41,665 nucleotides of DNA from Alphaproteobacteria bacterium (lineage in GTDB: Bacteria; Pseudomonadota; Alphaproteobacteria; Micavibrionales; UBA2020), in contig JAPPOU010000151.1 in assembly GCA_028817795.1 (NCBI GenBank), forward strand, positions 1 to 41,665. The letters are read 5' to 3'. The notes under the pieces were generated by a model, which saw only the letters and a list, made by a program, of their open reading frames with translations, ran no database searches and was not told where the DNA came from. Position 1 is the first letter of the stretch. Every line of letters begins with the position of its first letter. Shown here one piece after another: positions 24,308 to 32,910 of the stretch. A program made the position numbers and the translations under genes.

Positions 24308-25333
24308 ATGTTTAAAAAGCCGCATTATTTAGACCGAGAAGGTGGTTCTGGTCCCTCTCCCCAGCCCTCTCCCGAAGGGAGAGGGGGCATGGTGGCGGCT
24401 TTTTTGTTGTGCATTTCTCTTGCCTCCTGCGCCCCACACCAGCCAGCCCCCGTCATGCATTTTGGTGCCAATGTAGACTCCCCAACAGGCGCGATGATCG
24501 TGCGGGAGGGGGATACGCTGTGGAGCATTGCTACCCGTTATCGCCTGCCATTGCGTGATATTATTGACCTCAACAATATGCACCCCCCTTATCATCTGGC
24601 GGCGGGGCAGCGGTTACGGTTGCCGCCACCTGCAGAATATAAAGTGGGTGCAAATGATACGCTGCATCGCGTGTCACGCATGTTCAACGTATCTTTGTCG
24701 CAACTGGTGCGAATGAATAATCTGCGTGCGCCTTACGGGTTACGTGTTGGCCAAACGTTGCGCTTGCCATCACGTAGTGGCCGTACAGTGACATTGGCGC
24801 AAAAACCTGCGCCCAGACAACAGGTACAGCTGCCAGCATCCAGCAGCCGTGTTGAGAAGCAAGCGTTACCTGTCCCGCCAAAGGCAACCGTTACACCTTC
24901 ACCAACCGTAGCGGTTGTGAAAAAACCGTCTTATGTGCCACAGCCGCAGAATGCCGGGCGGCGCGGATATGTCTGGCCGGTGAAGGGGCGCATTATATCT
25001 TCTTACGGGCCTAAAAAGGGCGGGCTTTATAATGATGGCATCAATATTGCCGTGCCACGCGGCACGCCCGTTGCGGCAGCGGCAGATGGCAAGGTGGCCT
25101 ATGTGGGTGACGGGTTAAAAAGCTATGGCAATCTTGTCCTGATCCGTCATAGCGGCGGCATGGTGACGGCTTATGCGCATTTATCGGCCGTGAGCGTGCG
25201 GCAGGGCATGACAGTGAAAAAGGGACAAGTCATTGGCGCTGTGGGCGAAACCGGGGCCGTGGATTCGCCACAATTGCATTTCGAAGTACGTAACGGGACG
25301 CGTACAATCGATCCAAAAACCTATTTGGGATAG
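24308..25333 (+). CDS. nlpD: NlpD-like lipoprotein, two LysM domains and degenerate LytM/M23 domain
   Basis: The 341-residue reading frame encodes a palindrome-derived segment, GSGPSPQPSPEGRGG, near residues 13-27, then a lipoprotein signal MVAAFLLCISLASC (lipobox LASC). Two LysM domains follow (about 62-105 with IVREGDTLWSIATRY and 110-155 with GANDTLHRVSRMF), a Pro-rich linker, and a C-terminal LytM/M23 domain (about 220-341). The peptidase ligands are changed: NDGIN replaces HxxxD, and QLHFEV has Gln for the first His of HxH. This matches catalytically inactive NlpD/EnvC factors that activate amidases at the septum. Start may be ATG 24308 or ATG 24389; both have ribosome sites provided by repeats. 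Confidence 0.92.
   Translation: MFKKPHYLDREGGSGPSPQPSPEGRGGMVAAFLLCISLASCAPHQPAPVMHFGANVDSPTGAMIVREGDTLWSIATRYRLPLRDIIDLNNMHPPYHLAAGQRLRLPPPAEYKVGANDTLHRVSRMFNVSLSQLVRMNNLRAPYGLRVGQTLRLPSRSGRTVTLAQKPAPRQQVQLPASSSRVEKQALPVPPKATVTPSPTVAVVKKPSYVPQPQNAGRRGYVWPVKGRIISSYGPKKGGLYNDGINIAVPRGTPVAAAADGKVAYVGDGLKSYGNLVLIRHSGGMVTAYAHLSAVSVRQGMTVKKGQVIGAVGETGAVDSPQLHFEVRNGTRTIDPKTYLG
24365..24385. repeat. CCCTCTCCC triloop hairpin inside the nlpD reading frame
   Basis: CCCTCTCCC-GAA-GGGAGAGGG lies in frame within the start of the nlpD-like gene, with a further CCCTCTCC (24353-24360) before it. It is translated as PSPQPSPEGRG if the upstream ATG is used. It falls between the basic N-terminal residues and the hydrophobic core of the signal peptide. 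Confidence 0.92.
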
Positions 25334-25341
25334 TGCGGCGC

Positions 25342-27153
25342 TTACCTGATTTCTTCCAGAATGTTCGGGCGGCGGTGCTGGTTCAGTTTCAGGCTGGCGC
25401 GTGCGGCGTAGAGAAGGTTTAACTGCTCTTGCGCGCTGTAGATATCTTCCATCTGTACGTTAATATAGTTCTCAAGCGCCACTTGCTCTTGTTTCAGCGC
25501 GCCGGGGTTTTCGGCCATCCGCGTATAATATTCAGGGTCAAGGAAACGTTCCTTGGTCATGGCCAGCATAATTTCGTTATAGCTGGGGGTGCGTGAACAT
25601 TGATCTTTGCTGGGGATGCTGCCAGCCTTGACGCGAATGTCGCAAACGATTTCCCAGACGGGGCGGGGCGGGTCAACATCAATCGCGCCGGCATAGACGG
25701 GGGCGCTTGTCGCCGGGTCCACAACGGGCGGCATCGGCGGAATTTTTGAGGGGTCGATGCCTGCTGGCGGTATGTAAGTCGCGCCGCAAGATGCGCTATA
25801 GCAAAAGCGGCGGCCCCCTGAATTGCGGACAGGTTTCATGTTGCATTGGTCGCGCTTATGCCGACGCTGCATCAGCGATGATATGGGCACTGCTGGCGGC
25901 AGCGTGTTCGTGGGGGTATAGCCCGCGCAATCGTGCGGAATGCCCGCAGGCATAAAGGGGGTTTCATAGCCGCCGGTTTTAATCATGCCGTGTGTATTGG
26001 AGCGGCCATATCCACCATAGTTAATGCACTGGCCATGTGTCAGCAAAAAGGCCTCAACGAAGCCGGCGGCCTGGTTTGCAGCGGCAAGAATGCCTGAAGG
26101 TGTGATAAGAACACCACCGATGTTGTGGCAGAGATACTGCAGGACACCGCCCGTTCTGTTGCCGCCAAATGTGGCGGAATCGGCCAGACCGCCGGTGCCG
26201 TTACCAGCGTTTGTCAGGCGTTGCCATTTTCTGCGCCAGGCATCTTCCTGAACAGCTTCCTGCGCGGCTGGGTTGTTTTTCCAGTCTTCAATAGACCTGA
26301 TGTTGTAGCCGCCGCAGTTCCCGGTCCAGTCGTAGGTATGAATGTTTCGGTCACGCACGCCATCGTCATTGATGCAGCCCGCTGTGCGGAAAGCCAATTC
26401 ACCAACCTGATATTTTCCGCAATATCTATCCGGGTTACAAACGGTATATGCTTTTGGCCCTTTACCACCTTCACCGGCACCAACGGCTTCCAGCCATTGC
26501 GTGAACGTGCCGCGCCCCAAAGAAACGGATGGCGGTGCAGGTGGCGTGGTTGTCGGGATGACAGGTGATGAACCAGCCCCGCCTGCCGAGGGGTTTGTGG
26601 GAACGGATGCAGGGTTAGGTGGCGCACCTGCAGCCGGGTCGCCTGTTGTGGGCGGCGGTGGCATGGTGGCCTGCATTTCAGGCGCAGGCACAGGAATAGC
26701 GGCGCGGCTGGAAAAAACAGATGCAATGGCGTCTGATGCAATAACGCGTGCCGACTGCGTATGGTTTTGCATGAGAATGCGTTCACGGCCTGCAGGCGTA
26801 TTGATGAGCTGATCTGGGATGCGCGTAGGGATGGAGGGCTGCACAAGGTTTTTCATGAGCGCTTGCGCGCTGGCATAGTTATCAGGGTCACTGTAATCGA
26901 CAGTGTCCTGCATAGCGAATTCTTCGATGTTAATATCCTGATTGGCGGCGGTTTTTGTGGATGGGTCTGGGCAGGTTGTCCAGCCGTTGTTGTTATCTTG
27001 GTGGTGAAAGCGATCGCAGTATTCTTGATATTCATCATACGTCAATATTGCCGAGATATCATTGGATGAGTTGATCGAGGCGGCTTGCGCAGCGGGTGCT
27101 GCAAGCATGACTGCAAAGAATGCTGCAAGGAAAAAACTTTTTTGGAGTTTCAT
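25342..27153 (-). CDS. Secreted protein with lysozyme-like domain, possibly T4SS-associated
   Basis: ATG 27153 is chosen (AGGGAAG upstream, good signal peptide); the frame opens at 27177. The 603-residue product has a signal peptide (about 1-25, cleaved after AAQA). Residues 86-155 and 520-590 look like two halves of a helical domain (ARVIASDAIASVFSSR; NEIMLAMTKERFLDPEYY). Between them lie a Pro-rich linker (155-212) and a lysozyme-like segment (about 216-395) with WLEAVGAGEGG, CGKYQVGELAFRTAG and SIEDWKNNPAAQEAVQ; Glu228 in GEGG is the likely catalytic residue. Many cysteines suggest disulfides in the periplasm. Peptidoglycan cleavage is inferred. The halves remind me of conjugative-element proteins, without proof. 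Three bases separate it from the upstream gene's stop region. Confidence 0.72.
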   Translation of the reverse strand: MKLQKSFFLAAFFAVMLAAPAAQAASINSSNDISAILTYDEYQEYCDRFHHQDNNNGWTTCPDPSTKTAANQDINIEEFAMQDTVDYSDPDNYASAQALMKNLVQPSIPTRIPDQLINTPAGRERILMQNHTQSARVIASDAIASVFSSRAAIPVPAPEMQATMPPPPTTGDPAAGAPPNPASVPTNPSAGGAGSSPVIPTTTPPAPPSVSLGRGTFTQWLEAVGAGEGGKGPKAYTVCNPDRYCGKYQVGELAFRTAGCINDDGVRDRNIHTYDWTGNCGGYNIRSIEDWKNNPAAQEAVQEDAWRRKWQRLTNAGNGTGGLADSATFGGNRTGGVLQYLCHNIGGVLITPSGILAAANQAAGFVEAFLLTHGQCINYGGYGRSNTHGMIKTGGYETPFMPAGIPHDCAGYTPTNTLPPAVPISSLMQRRHKRDQCNMKPVRNSGGRRFCYSASCGATYIPPAGIDPSKIPPMPPVVDPATSAPVYAGAIDVDPPRPVWEIVCDIRVKAGSIPSKDQCSRTPSYNEIMLAMTKERFLDPEYYTRMAENPGALKQEQVALENYINVQMEDIYSAQEQLNLLYAARASLKLNQHRRPNILEEIR

Positions 27154-27180
27154 ATTGTGACTTCCCTGATTCGCCATGTT

Positions 27181-29241
27181 TTATAACCTTGAACTATCCC
27201 CGGTACCGGCCCTGCGGCGCAGGTCATTTCTGAACCCTTCGCGCAGGCTGTGTGATGCGCTTAGTGTTCTTACGAGACCAACGGGCGCTGACCCTGCCAC
27301 GCAGGAATTTTCAGACGGCATGACGGACATTTTTGCATCCAGCTCTTGTTGCTGTGCACGCAGTGCGCTGCGCATCAGCGCAATACCATCTAAAGTAGCG
27401 CCGAGCATGCGGGTCTGGTTGATGATAGAGGCGTGCATTTGCGCCGTCATCCTTTTTAAGGTGGGAATCCATTGTTCTTGTACCCACGGTTCGAAATAAA
27501 GCGTCCATTGTTCACCGGCAAGATACTCTTGTGCATAGGTTAGGACAGGTTCGTCATCGGCATCCAGATACGTATCCCGCGTGAAATGATCGCAGGCATC
27601 ATGGTCACCGTTTCTAGGATCGTTCAGGACGTCAAGTGTGCCCGACAGGGGCACATCTCCCGATGGGGCGTTGGGTGGCGTTTCCTGAGAGCCTGACGGG
27701 TCTCCTTGACATTCCGGATCATCATCTGGCGGCGTGAAACGGGCATCGTCACTCACAGGGCGCGCCGGGAATTGTGTGGGGCTAATGGCCGGACCTATGG
27801 GGTAGGCTGTGCCGGATGGGCGCGTGACGGCAGAACAGCTGGGGTCTGTCGGCAAGCACACCGGTGGCGCGTCGGCAAGATAGTCCGTTATGTCTGTCAG
27901 GTAGGTAACGCCTGTATTGCCAATGTAACCGGGTATGTTTGTGGGATCGCCTGCGCCCAAGACTGGCGGTGGACCACCGCTACCTGTGGGCATGGCGCAG
28001 GGACCTACAAAGGTGCTGCCTTGCAAAAATGATTGAATAACACAGTCAACCATGCCCTGCACGGCCAGATCCGGACCGCCTGGAACCAGACCTACAGCGC
28101 TTTCCAAAAGGAAATCGACAGGTATTTTATTATTCTCATCTGCCGTTGCCGGGGGCATGCCGGGTGCGCCGTAGCCAATGCCGCTGAGGTCATATCCGAG
28201 ACCGTATCCCATGAGAGCCGTGATGGATAGCGATGCGGTTAAAGCATCGTACAAAGGAGAACTGAAGTCATAGGAACATGTGCCGGGGCCGCCGGCAAAG
28301 CAAGCCCCCCATGTTGTTGCTCCTCCTGTCAGGACATCGCCTGTAGGAAGGGTGGTTGTGTTATTTGTACCGTCAAGCGGGATATTGGGGTACGTCATTA
28401 TTGCAGACATGATCGCTTGTGCGGCCGGGACCCCCGGATCGTTGTAGGTCACGCCGCCTGCTGTTTGGTTAATACAGACAGCTTGGGGGCTTGTTGTGGG
28501 ATGGTTGCCAGCCGTTCCGTTACAGCGATAGGCTTTTGCCAGAGTATAGGCTGCATTTTGCCCTGTTCCACCCAGAATAAAGGTGAGACCGGATACGATC
28601 AAGTTTTCCCCGGTTCGTATAGGTGCACCGGTGGCTGTATCGGTCAAAGGAGTGGGGGGCGTTGCTGTTAAGTCCATGGCCTGCGGCATGAAACCGACAC
28701 TTTCAAAGAATGTTTGCCCGTAAAAGAAGTTTTGTATCTGGTCCAGTTCGGCAAAAGTGCCACTGGTGTTGTTGATGGCACCATTAATTAAGGCGACGAC
28801 AGTGGGAATGTCGCCGGGCGTTGCGGGATCGAGGCCGATCAGGATTTCATTAATCATGTAGTCAAGCGGGTTTGTCGTCGCAGGGTCGCAGGCAGCGACA
28901 ATGGGGTTGCTTGTTACGATGTCTATCGGGCAGGCTGCCAGCAGCATGTCACCAAATACTGTGCGAGCGTTTGCGTTTCCGGGGTCTGCGGGGTCCAGCA
29001 GTGCAGCTAGCATGGCAAGGTCAGCCGGGGCCGGGTTTAACCATGGTGGTGGGTCGTAAAGTTGATAGTCGGTTGTGTTGGCAGCGTTGTTAGGGTCTGT
29101 GATGGTATAGACAATGTACTGCGCCGCTGCGGGTTTGGGGCAGGTGAGCATAACGATCACGAGACATGCGCACACCATGCTCAGTGTCGGCAAAAAGCTG
29201 CCAAGCTTACGAAGCGCTTTGAAAAAAGCAGTCATAGGCAT
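27181..29241 (-). CDS. Large secreted protein, first gene of the lysozyme-like pair
   Basis: I cannot name this 686-residue protein. From ATG 29241 (GGGTGA upstream; 29262 and 29235 are alternatives) it has a basic start, a hydrophobic core LSMVCACLVIVMLTC and a probable cleavage after PAAA. The long middle part is rich in Pro, Gly, Asp, Thr and Ala, with LLDPADPG, EILIGLDPATPGD and Cys residues in spaced pairs, as in extracytoplasmic proteins. The last 114 residues differ: helical, WTLYFEPWVQEQWIPTLKRM, then TAQMHASIINQTRMLGATLD and PSENSC (642-647). I associate this kind of C-terminus with proteins from alphaproteobacterial type IVB-like secretion loci; that is recollection, not proof. It is co-directional with, and close to, the lysozyme-like gene. 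Confidence 0.62.
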   Translation of the reverse strand: MPMTAFFKALRKLGSFLPTLSMVCACLVIVMLTCPKPAAAQYIVYTITDPNNAANTTDYQLYDPPPWLNPAPADLAMLAALLDPADPGNANARTVFGDMLLAACPIDIVTSNPIVAACDPATTNPLDYMINEILIGLDPATPGDIPTVVALINGAINNTSGTFAELDQIQNFFYGQTFFESVGFMPQAMDLTATPPTPLTDTATGAPIRTGENLIVSGLTFILGGTGQNAAYTLAKAYRCNGTAGNHPTTSPQAVCINQTAGGVTYNDPGVPAAQAIMSAIMTYPNIPLDGTNNTTTLPTGDVLTGGATTWGACFAGGPGTCSYDFSSPLYDALTASLSITALMGYGLGYDLSGIGYGAPGMPPATADENNKIPVDFLLESAVGLVPGGPDLAVQGMVDCVIQSFLQGSTFVGPCAMPTGSGGPPPVLGAGDPTNIPGYIGNTGVTYLTDITDYLADAPPVCLPTDPSCSAVTRPSGTAYPIGPAISPTQFPARPVSDDARFTPPDDDPECQGDPSGSQETPPNAPSGDVPLSGTLDVLNDPRNGDHDACDHFTRDTYLDADDEPVLTYAQEYLAGEQWTLYFEPWVQEQWIPTLKRMTAQMHASIINQTRMLGATLDGIALMRSALRAQQQELDAKMSVMPSENSCVAGSAPVGLVRTLSASHSLREGFRNDLRRRAGTGDSSRL

Positions 29242-29314
29242 ACTCACCCTGCAGAAACCCATCTATCTTTTCATTTTACCATGAATACAGGAAAAGTGGG
29301 AATTTTTTAAAATT

Positions 29315-30784
29315 TTATGCATTTTCCTGTGGGGCGGAGAACAGGTGTTTAAGTGCCTGATTTGTATGTGAAATAATATCCTCTGCCGTCAGCCCAATGC
29401 CATAGATGCTGGCGGATTTGGCATGGAGCCAAACCCCGGCCGCAGCGGCCATAAAGGGGGGCATGTTTTGGGCGATGAGTCCTGCGATCAGCCCGGCCAG
29501 CACATCGCCCGATCCTGCCGTGGCCAGTGTTGCGGGGGCGCGGGTATTGATGATGGCCGTGCCATCCGGGGCGGCAATCACGGTTTCTGCCCCTTTTAAC
29601 AATATGATAGAGCCAGATTTTACAGCAGCTTCGCGGGCGCGGTCGACCTTGTGCCCGGTGATTCCCGGAAACAGCCGCGCAAATTCACCTTCATGCGGGG
29701 TTAAAACCTGTTTGTCTGATAAATGGGCGAAAAGGTCTTGGGGCCGGTCTTTGTAAAGCGTAAAAACATCGCCATCAATAACGGCGGGCTTGCTAAAGGA
29801 CAGGGCGGCTTCAACAGCGTCTTGCGTATCCAGCCCCGCGCCGGGGCCGATCACAAGCGTGTTTTTACGTGGATCACGGAAAATAGCCTTGAGCGAGTCG
29901 GCATCGTGCCAGATATCCGTCATCAGGCTGGCGCGGTAGGTTTGGTAAACAAGGGCCGCAGTTTCCGGCGCGGCCAGCGTGACAACGCCTGCTCCCGCTT
30001 TCTGCGCGGCGGCGGCGGCAAGGCAGGCTGCGCCTGTTCTTTGCTTTCCACCCAATACGCCAACGTGTCCACGGTCATACTTGTGCTTGTTTGGCGCAGG
30101 AAGTGGGAAATTAGCGAGCCAGAGGGCCGGATCATTTTCAAACAGCTGTGTATTGAGCGCGGCAACGGTTTCATCGGCAATACCGATGTGCGCGACATGA
30201 ATGGCTCCGCAAAAATCTTTTGTAGGTTGAAGGGTATGTGCGATTTTCTTGCGGCAAAAGGTGATACTGGCGTTGGCGTGCAATGTGCCTTCGGCAACGG
30301 TGGCCGCAGTGGCGTCAATGCCAGAGGGGATATCCACTGCGATGACAGGCAGGTTTTTGGTGCGTACTTTGTCAAAGAACGTGACGGTTTCCGGGGGCAG
30401 GGCGCCTGAAAAACCAGTGCCAAAGACGGCATCAACAACCAGCCCGGCATCTTTAACGGCAAGGTTTGAATTCAGGGCCTCGACAGGCCCGTCCCACTGC
30501 TTTGCGGCTTTAGCGGCATCGCCCTTGAGTTGTGGTGTTTTGACGGTGCAGGCAACACGTACGTTCCAGCCTTTTTCTTTTAAAGTATGAGCAATAACAA
30601 ACCCATCGCCGCCATTGTTACCGGGGCCGTTTAAAATAAGAACGGGGCAGGGTGTTGCTGAATCCATGATTTTTTGCGCAACGGCCAGGCCTGCCGCTTG
30701 CATCAGCGTGAATCCGGGTGTGCCGGATTCGATGGTTTGGGCATCGGTGGTTTTCATTTCTGCGGCGGTCAGTATCTCGAACAT
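29315..30784 (-). CDS. nnrDE: Bifunctional NAD(P)HX epimerase / ADP-dependent dehydratase
   Basis: This 489-residue fusion repairs hydrated NAD(P)H. The N-terminal YjeF_N epimerase domain (about 1-210) has GPGNNGGDGFVIAH, the catalytic Asp in VDAVFGTG and DIPSGIDA. The C-terminal YjeF_C dehydratase (about 225-485) has HKYDRGHVGVLGG, VIGPGAGL, LTPHEGEFARLFPG and the active ATAGSGDVLAGLIAGLIAQ. In many alphaproteobacteria this gene directly precedes glnB-glnA. Here it is on the opposite strand and almost 9 kb away. The start MFEILTAAEM fits the family, but no strong ribosome site precedes it. Confidence 0.95.
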   Translation of the reverse strand: MFEILTAAEMKTTDAQTIESGTPGFTLMQAAGLAVAQKIMDSATPCPVLILNGPGNNGGDGFVIAHTLKEKGWNVRVACTVKTPQLKGDAAKAAKQWDGPVEALNSNLAVKDAGLVVDAVFGTGFSGALPPETVTFFDKVRTKNLPVIAVDIPSGIDATAATVAEGTLHANASITFCRKKIAHTLQPTKDFCGAIHVAHIGIADETVAALNTQLFENDPALWLANFPLPAPNKHKYDRGHVGVLGGKQRTGAACLAAAAAQKAGAGVVTLAAPETAALVYQTYRASLMTDIWHDADSLKAIFRDPRKNTLVIGPGAGLDTQDAVEAALSFSKPAVIDGDVFTLYKDRPQDLFAHLSDKQVLTPHEGEFARLFPGITGHKVDRAREAAVKSGSIILLKGAETVIAAPDGTAIINTRAPATLATAGSGDVLAGLIAGLIAQNMPPFMAAAAGVWLHAKSASIYGIGLTAEDIISHTNQALKHLFSAPQENA

Positions 30785-30810
30785 GAGGGGGATTATTGCA
30801 TAGAGGGTGA

Positions 30811-30835
30811 GGCCGTAAAAGTGCCTCTTACGGCC
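30811..30835 (-). terminator. Hairpin at 3' end of TPR gene
   Basis: GGCCGTAA and TTACGGCC form a perfect 8-bp stem with a 9-base loop. The stem includes the stop codon of the minus-strand TPR gene. There is no clear U-tract after it, so it may be a weak terminator or an mRNA 3' stabiliser before the nnr gene. Confidence 0.4.
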
Positions 30836-32765
30836 TGCCTGCGGCTTTTGCCTTCAGAAGCTCTGCAATTTTCCCTTGCAGAATGTCGAGCTTAGGCATG
30901 TAACCAAACTGGGCGGCTTTTTTGCAATCGGCTTCAGCCTGTTCCAGATGGTTTAGCATATAATGTGCGCCGCATCGATATTCATAAAACCTGTATAGAT
31001 TGGCTGAGCTTTGTTTGCGTTCATCATATATTTCCGGATATTCGTTCAGGATATCCAGCACGCCCTGAACGTCGTATCTCACGGCTTTATAGAAAGCGGA
31101 GTATAAAATGGCAGTGGACCTCAAATCGTATCTGCCGCCATTTTCAATCAGAATTTTGTAATCGGCGAGGGCGGCATCCTGCCAGTCCAGTTTTTGTGCA
31201 GCCCATGCCTTCTTGTAGCGCATGTAATCGTGTTCGCCCAGTTGCAGTTCTTCCCCGCAGGCGGCGATAGTGCTGCGGTAGGCTTTGAGTTTTTCAAAGG
31301 CAAGACATGTGACTGTCATGGGGCCAAGGTCTGCGCCCGCCAGTTTTTTTGCGGCCTGATGATAGACGATGGCGTCTTCATATTGTTTGTTGTCGTAGTA
31401 GAGTTCTGCCAGGTTGCTCAAGACAACGCCGCGCTCTATCTGCTTTGTGGTTGCGTCCGGGAACGCCATGTTGCTTATGTTGTCCAAAGCTTCTTTATAT
31501 TTCATTTCAGCTTTGCCGAAGTCGTCTTTTTTCTCCCACATTTTAGCGGCGGCTACATCCAGTAAATAGTTGTTGTTGGGGCTTGGCTCGTTCTTGCCAA
31601 GGCGGTTACCGCTGCCCATTATTTTTGCTGCGGATTTGATAAGGATATCCACGTGGTCATCGGCTTGTTTGTGCCCGGCAATATCTTTGATGATGGATGA
31701 TAGGATACGGCTAAAGACATATTTATCGTGCGTGTTGTAGAGGTTGAGTGCATTAAACGCTTTGCCTGCAAGGTCAGGAGTGAGGTATTTGCTGACCATT
31801 TTTTCCATGCACATTTTTTCAAGCATGGGGGTGCCTACGCTGTTTTTTTCATGATCCCCACAGTAAACCCATGCTGTGTTGACGATTTGGTGGTACAGTT
31901 CCAGATAAAGCATTTTCTTGGGGGAATTATTCGGCGCGGATCCGCCGTGTTTCTCCACGAAAGAAATCATCGCTTCAAGGCTGCCGCCCCATTTGGGCGC
32001 AAGGCCATTTATGTACTGGTCATACAGCACGTAGTAATCAGGGTGCAGGGCTGTTTCTTCATCAAAGGCTTTTTCCAGCATCAGGCTCCATCCTGTACTG
32101 CGCGAGATGAATATTCGCAAAGCGCCTCTGTACAAAGAGCTGTCGTCAAGGCGTCGCGCAGTTTCAATGTCGATATAGGCCTTTTTCAAATAGTCACGGA
32201 AGGAGTTGCCAGCGCTTTCCGAGACTGTTGAGTTAAAGCCGTGCCCTCGTTTTTTCCAGCCTGTTCTGTAATAGAACATGGCCCGCATCATATGGGGGAG
32301 CGGTTTATCAGCGCTTTGCTGAACCCAAAGATCAAGCTTGTCTAACGTATCGGCTGCTGTGTGCTCAAAAATATCCCACATGAATTTTTCAAAGGGAGCA
32401 AAGCGCCAGCCATCCATACGGCTTTGCTTCATAATGTTTGCGATTATGGCCTCGGCCTCTGGGAAATTTCCGTTTTGAATGGCAGCGCGGACAGCAATAG
32501 TTTTGTCGCCCAGCGTTTCTATCGGCGTGACGTCGCCCGTAATTTCATGCACGCGTTTATAAATACGGTCTGCGCGTTCCGGATTCTCCTGCCGTGCCGC
32601 AGCCTCTGTTCCCAGATTTTGGGATTGCTGGTTTGGCATCTGATAAAACAGGGCCCATCCGCTGGCAACAAGGAGGGCAACGAAGGCAACGATAATGAAG
32701 GGGAAAAGCCCCGCAGCGGCTGATTTTGTTTGTTTCGGGTTTTTTGGGGTACTTTCTGTTGTCAT
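30828..32765 (-). CDS. Membrane-anchored TPR protein with possible DUF4034-like domain
   Basis: From ATG 32765 (AGGAAG upstream; GTG 32798 is an alternative) the product is 645 residues. A single membrane helix lies at about 20-42 (LFPFIIVAFVALLVASGWALF) after a Lys-rich start, so the bulk faces the periplasm. Residues about 120-270 resemble DUF4034: WKKRGHGFNSTVSE, then YIDIETARRLD, HPDYYVLYDQYINGLAPKWGGS. The C-terminal half has tetratricopeptide repeats (about 395-500 and 600-640), for example NLAELYYDNKQYEDAIVYHQAAK and QAEADCKKAAQFG. Its role is unknown; TPRs imply protein binding. It is divergent from the ABC exporter. Confidence 0.72.
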   Translation of the reverse strand: MTTESTPKNPKQTKSAAAGLFPFIIVAFVALLVASGWALFYQMPNQQSQNLGTEAAARQENPERADRIYKRVHEITGDVTPIETLGDKTIAVRAAIQNGNFPEAEAIIANIMKQSRMDGWRFAPFEKFMWDIFEHTAADTLDKLDLWVQQSADKPLPHMMRAMFYYRTGWKKRGHGFNSTVSESAGNSFRDYLKKAYIDIETARRLDDSSLYRGALRIFISRSTGWSLMLEKAFDEETALHPDYYVLYDQYINGLAPKWGGSLEAMISFVEKHGGSAPNNSPKKMLYLELYHQIVNTAWVYCGDHEKNSVGTPMLEKMCMEKMVSKYLTPDLAGKAFNALNLYNTHDKYVFSRILSSIIKDIAGHKQADDHVDILIKSAAKIMGSGNRLGKNEPSPNNNYLLDVAAAKMWEKKDDFGKAEMKYKEALDNISNMAFPDATTKQIERGVVLSNLAELYYDNKQYEDAIVYHQAAKKLAGADLGPMTVTCLAFEKLKAYRSTIAACGEELQLGEHDYMRYKKAWAAQKLDWQDAALADYKILIENGGRYDLRSTAILYSAFYKAVRYDVQGVLDILNEYPEIYDERKQSSANLYRFYEYRCGAHYMLNHLEQAEADCKKAAQFGYMPKLDILQGKIAELLKAKAAGRP

Positions 32766-32910
32766 AGTTAATTTGCTTCCTGTGCCGATCATCGTCACGG
32801 CGATGATAGCACCCCTCTGTTGAGGAAGGGTTAAGGCAGGATGTGCATCTTTTTCCTTGTTATTAAGTTAAAGCCATGTTCTAATGACTATTCATCCAAA
32901 AAGGCTAACC

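Noticed and set aside
24308..25333. Active M23 endopeptidase
   Set aside because: The zinc ligands of HxxxD and HxH are replaced by Asn, Asn and Gln, as in NlpD-type activators.
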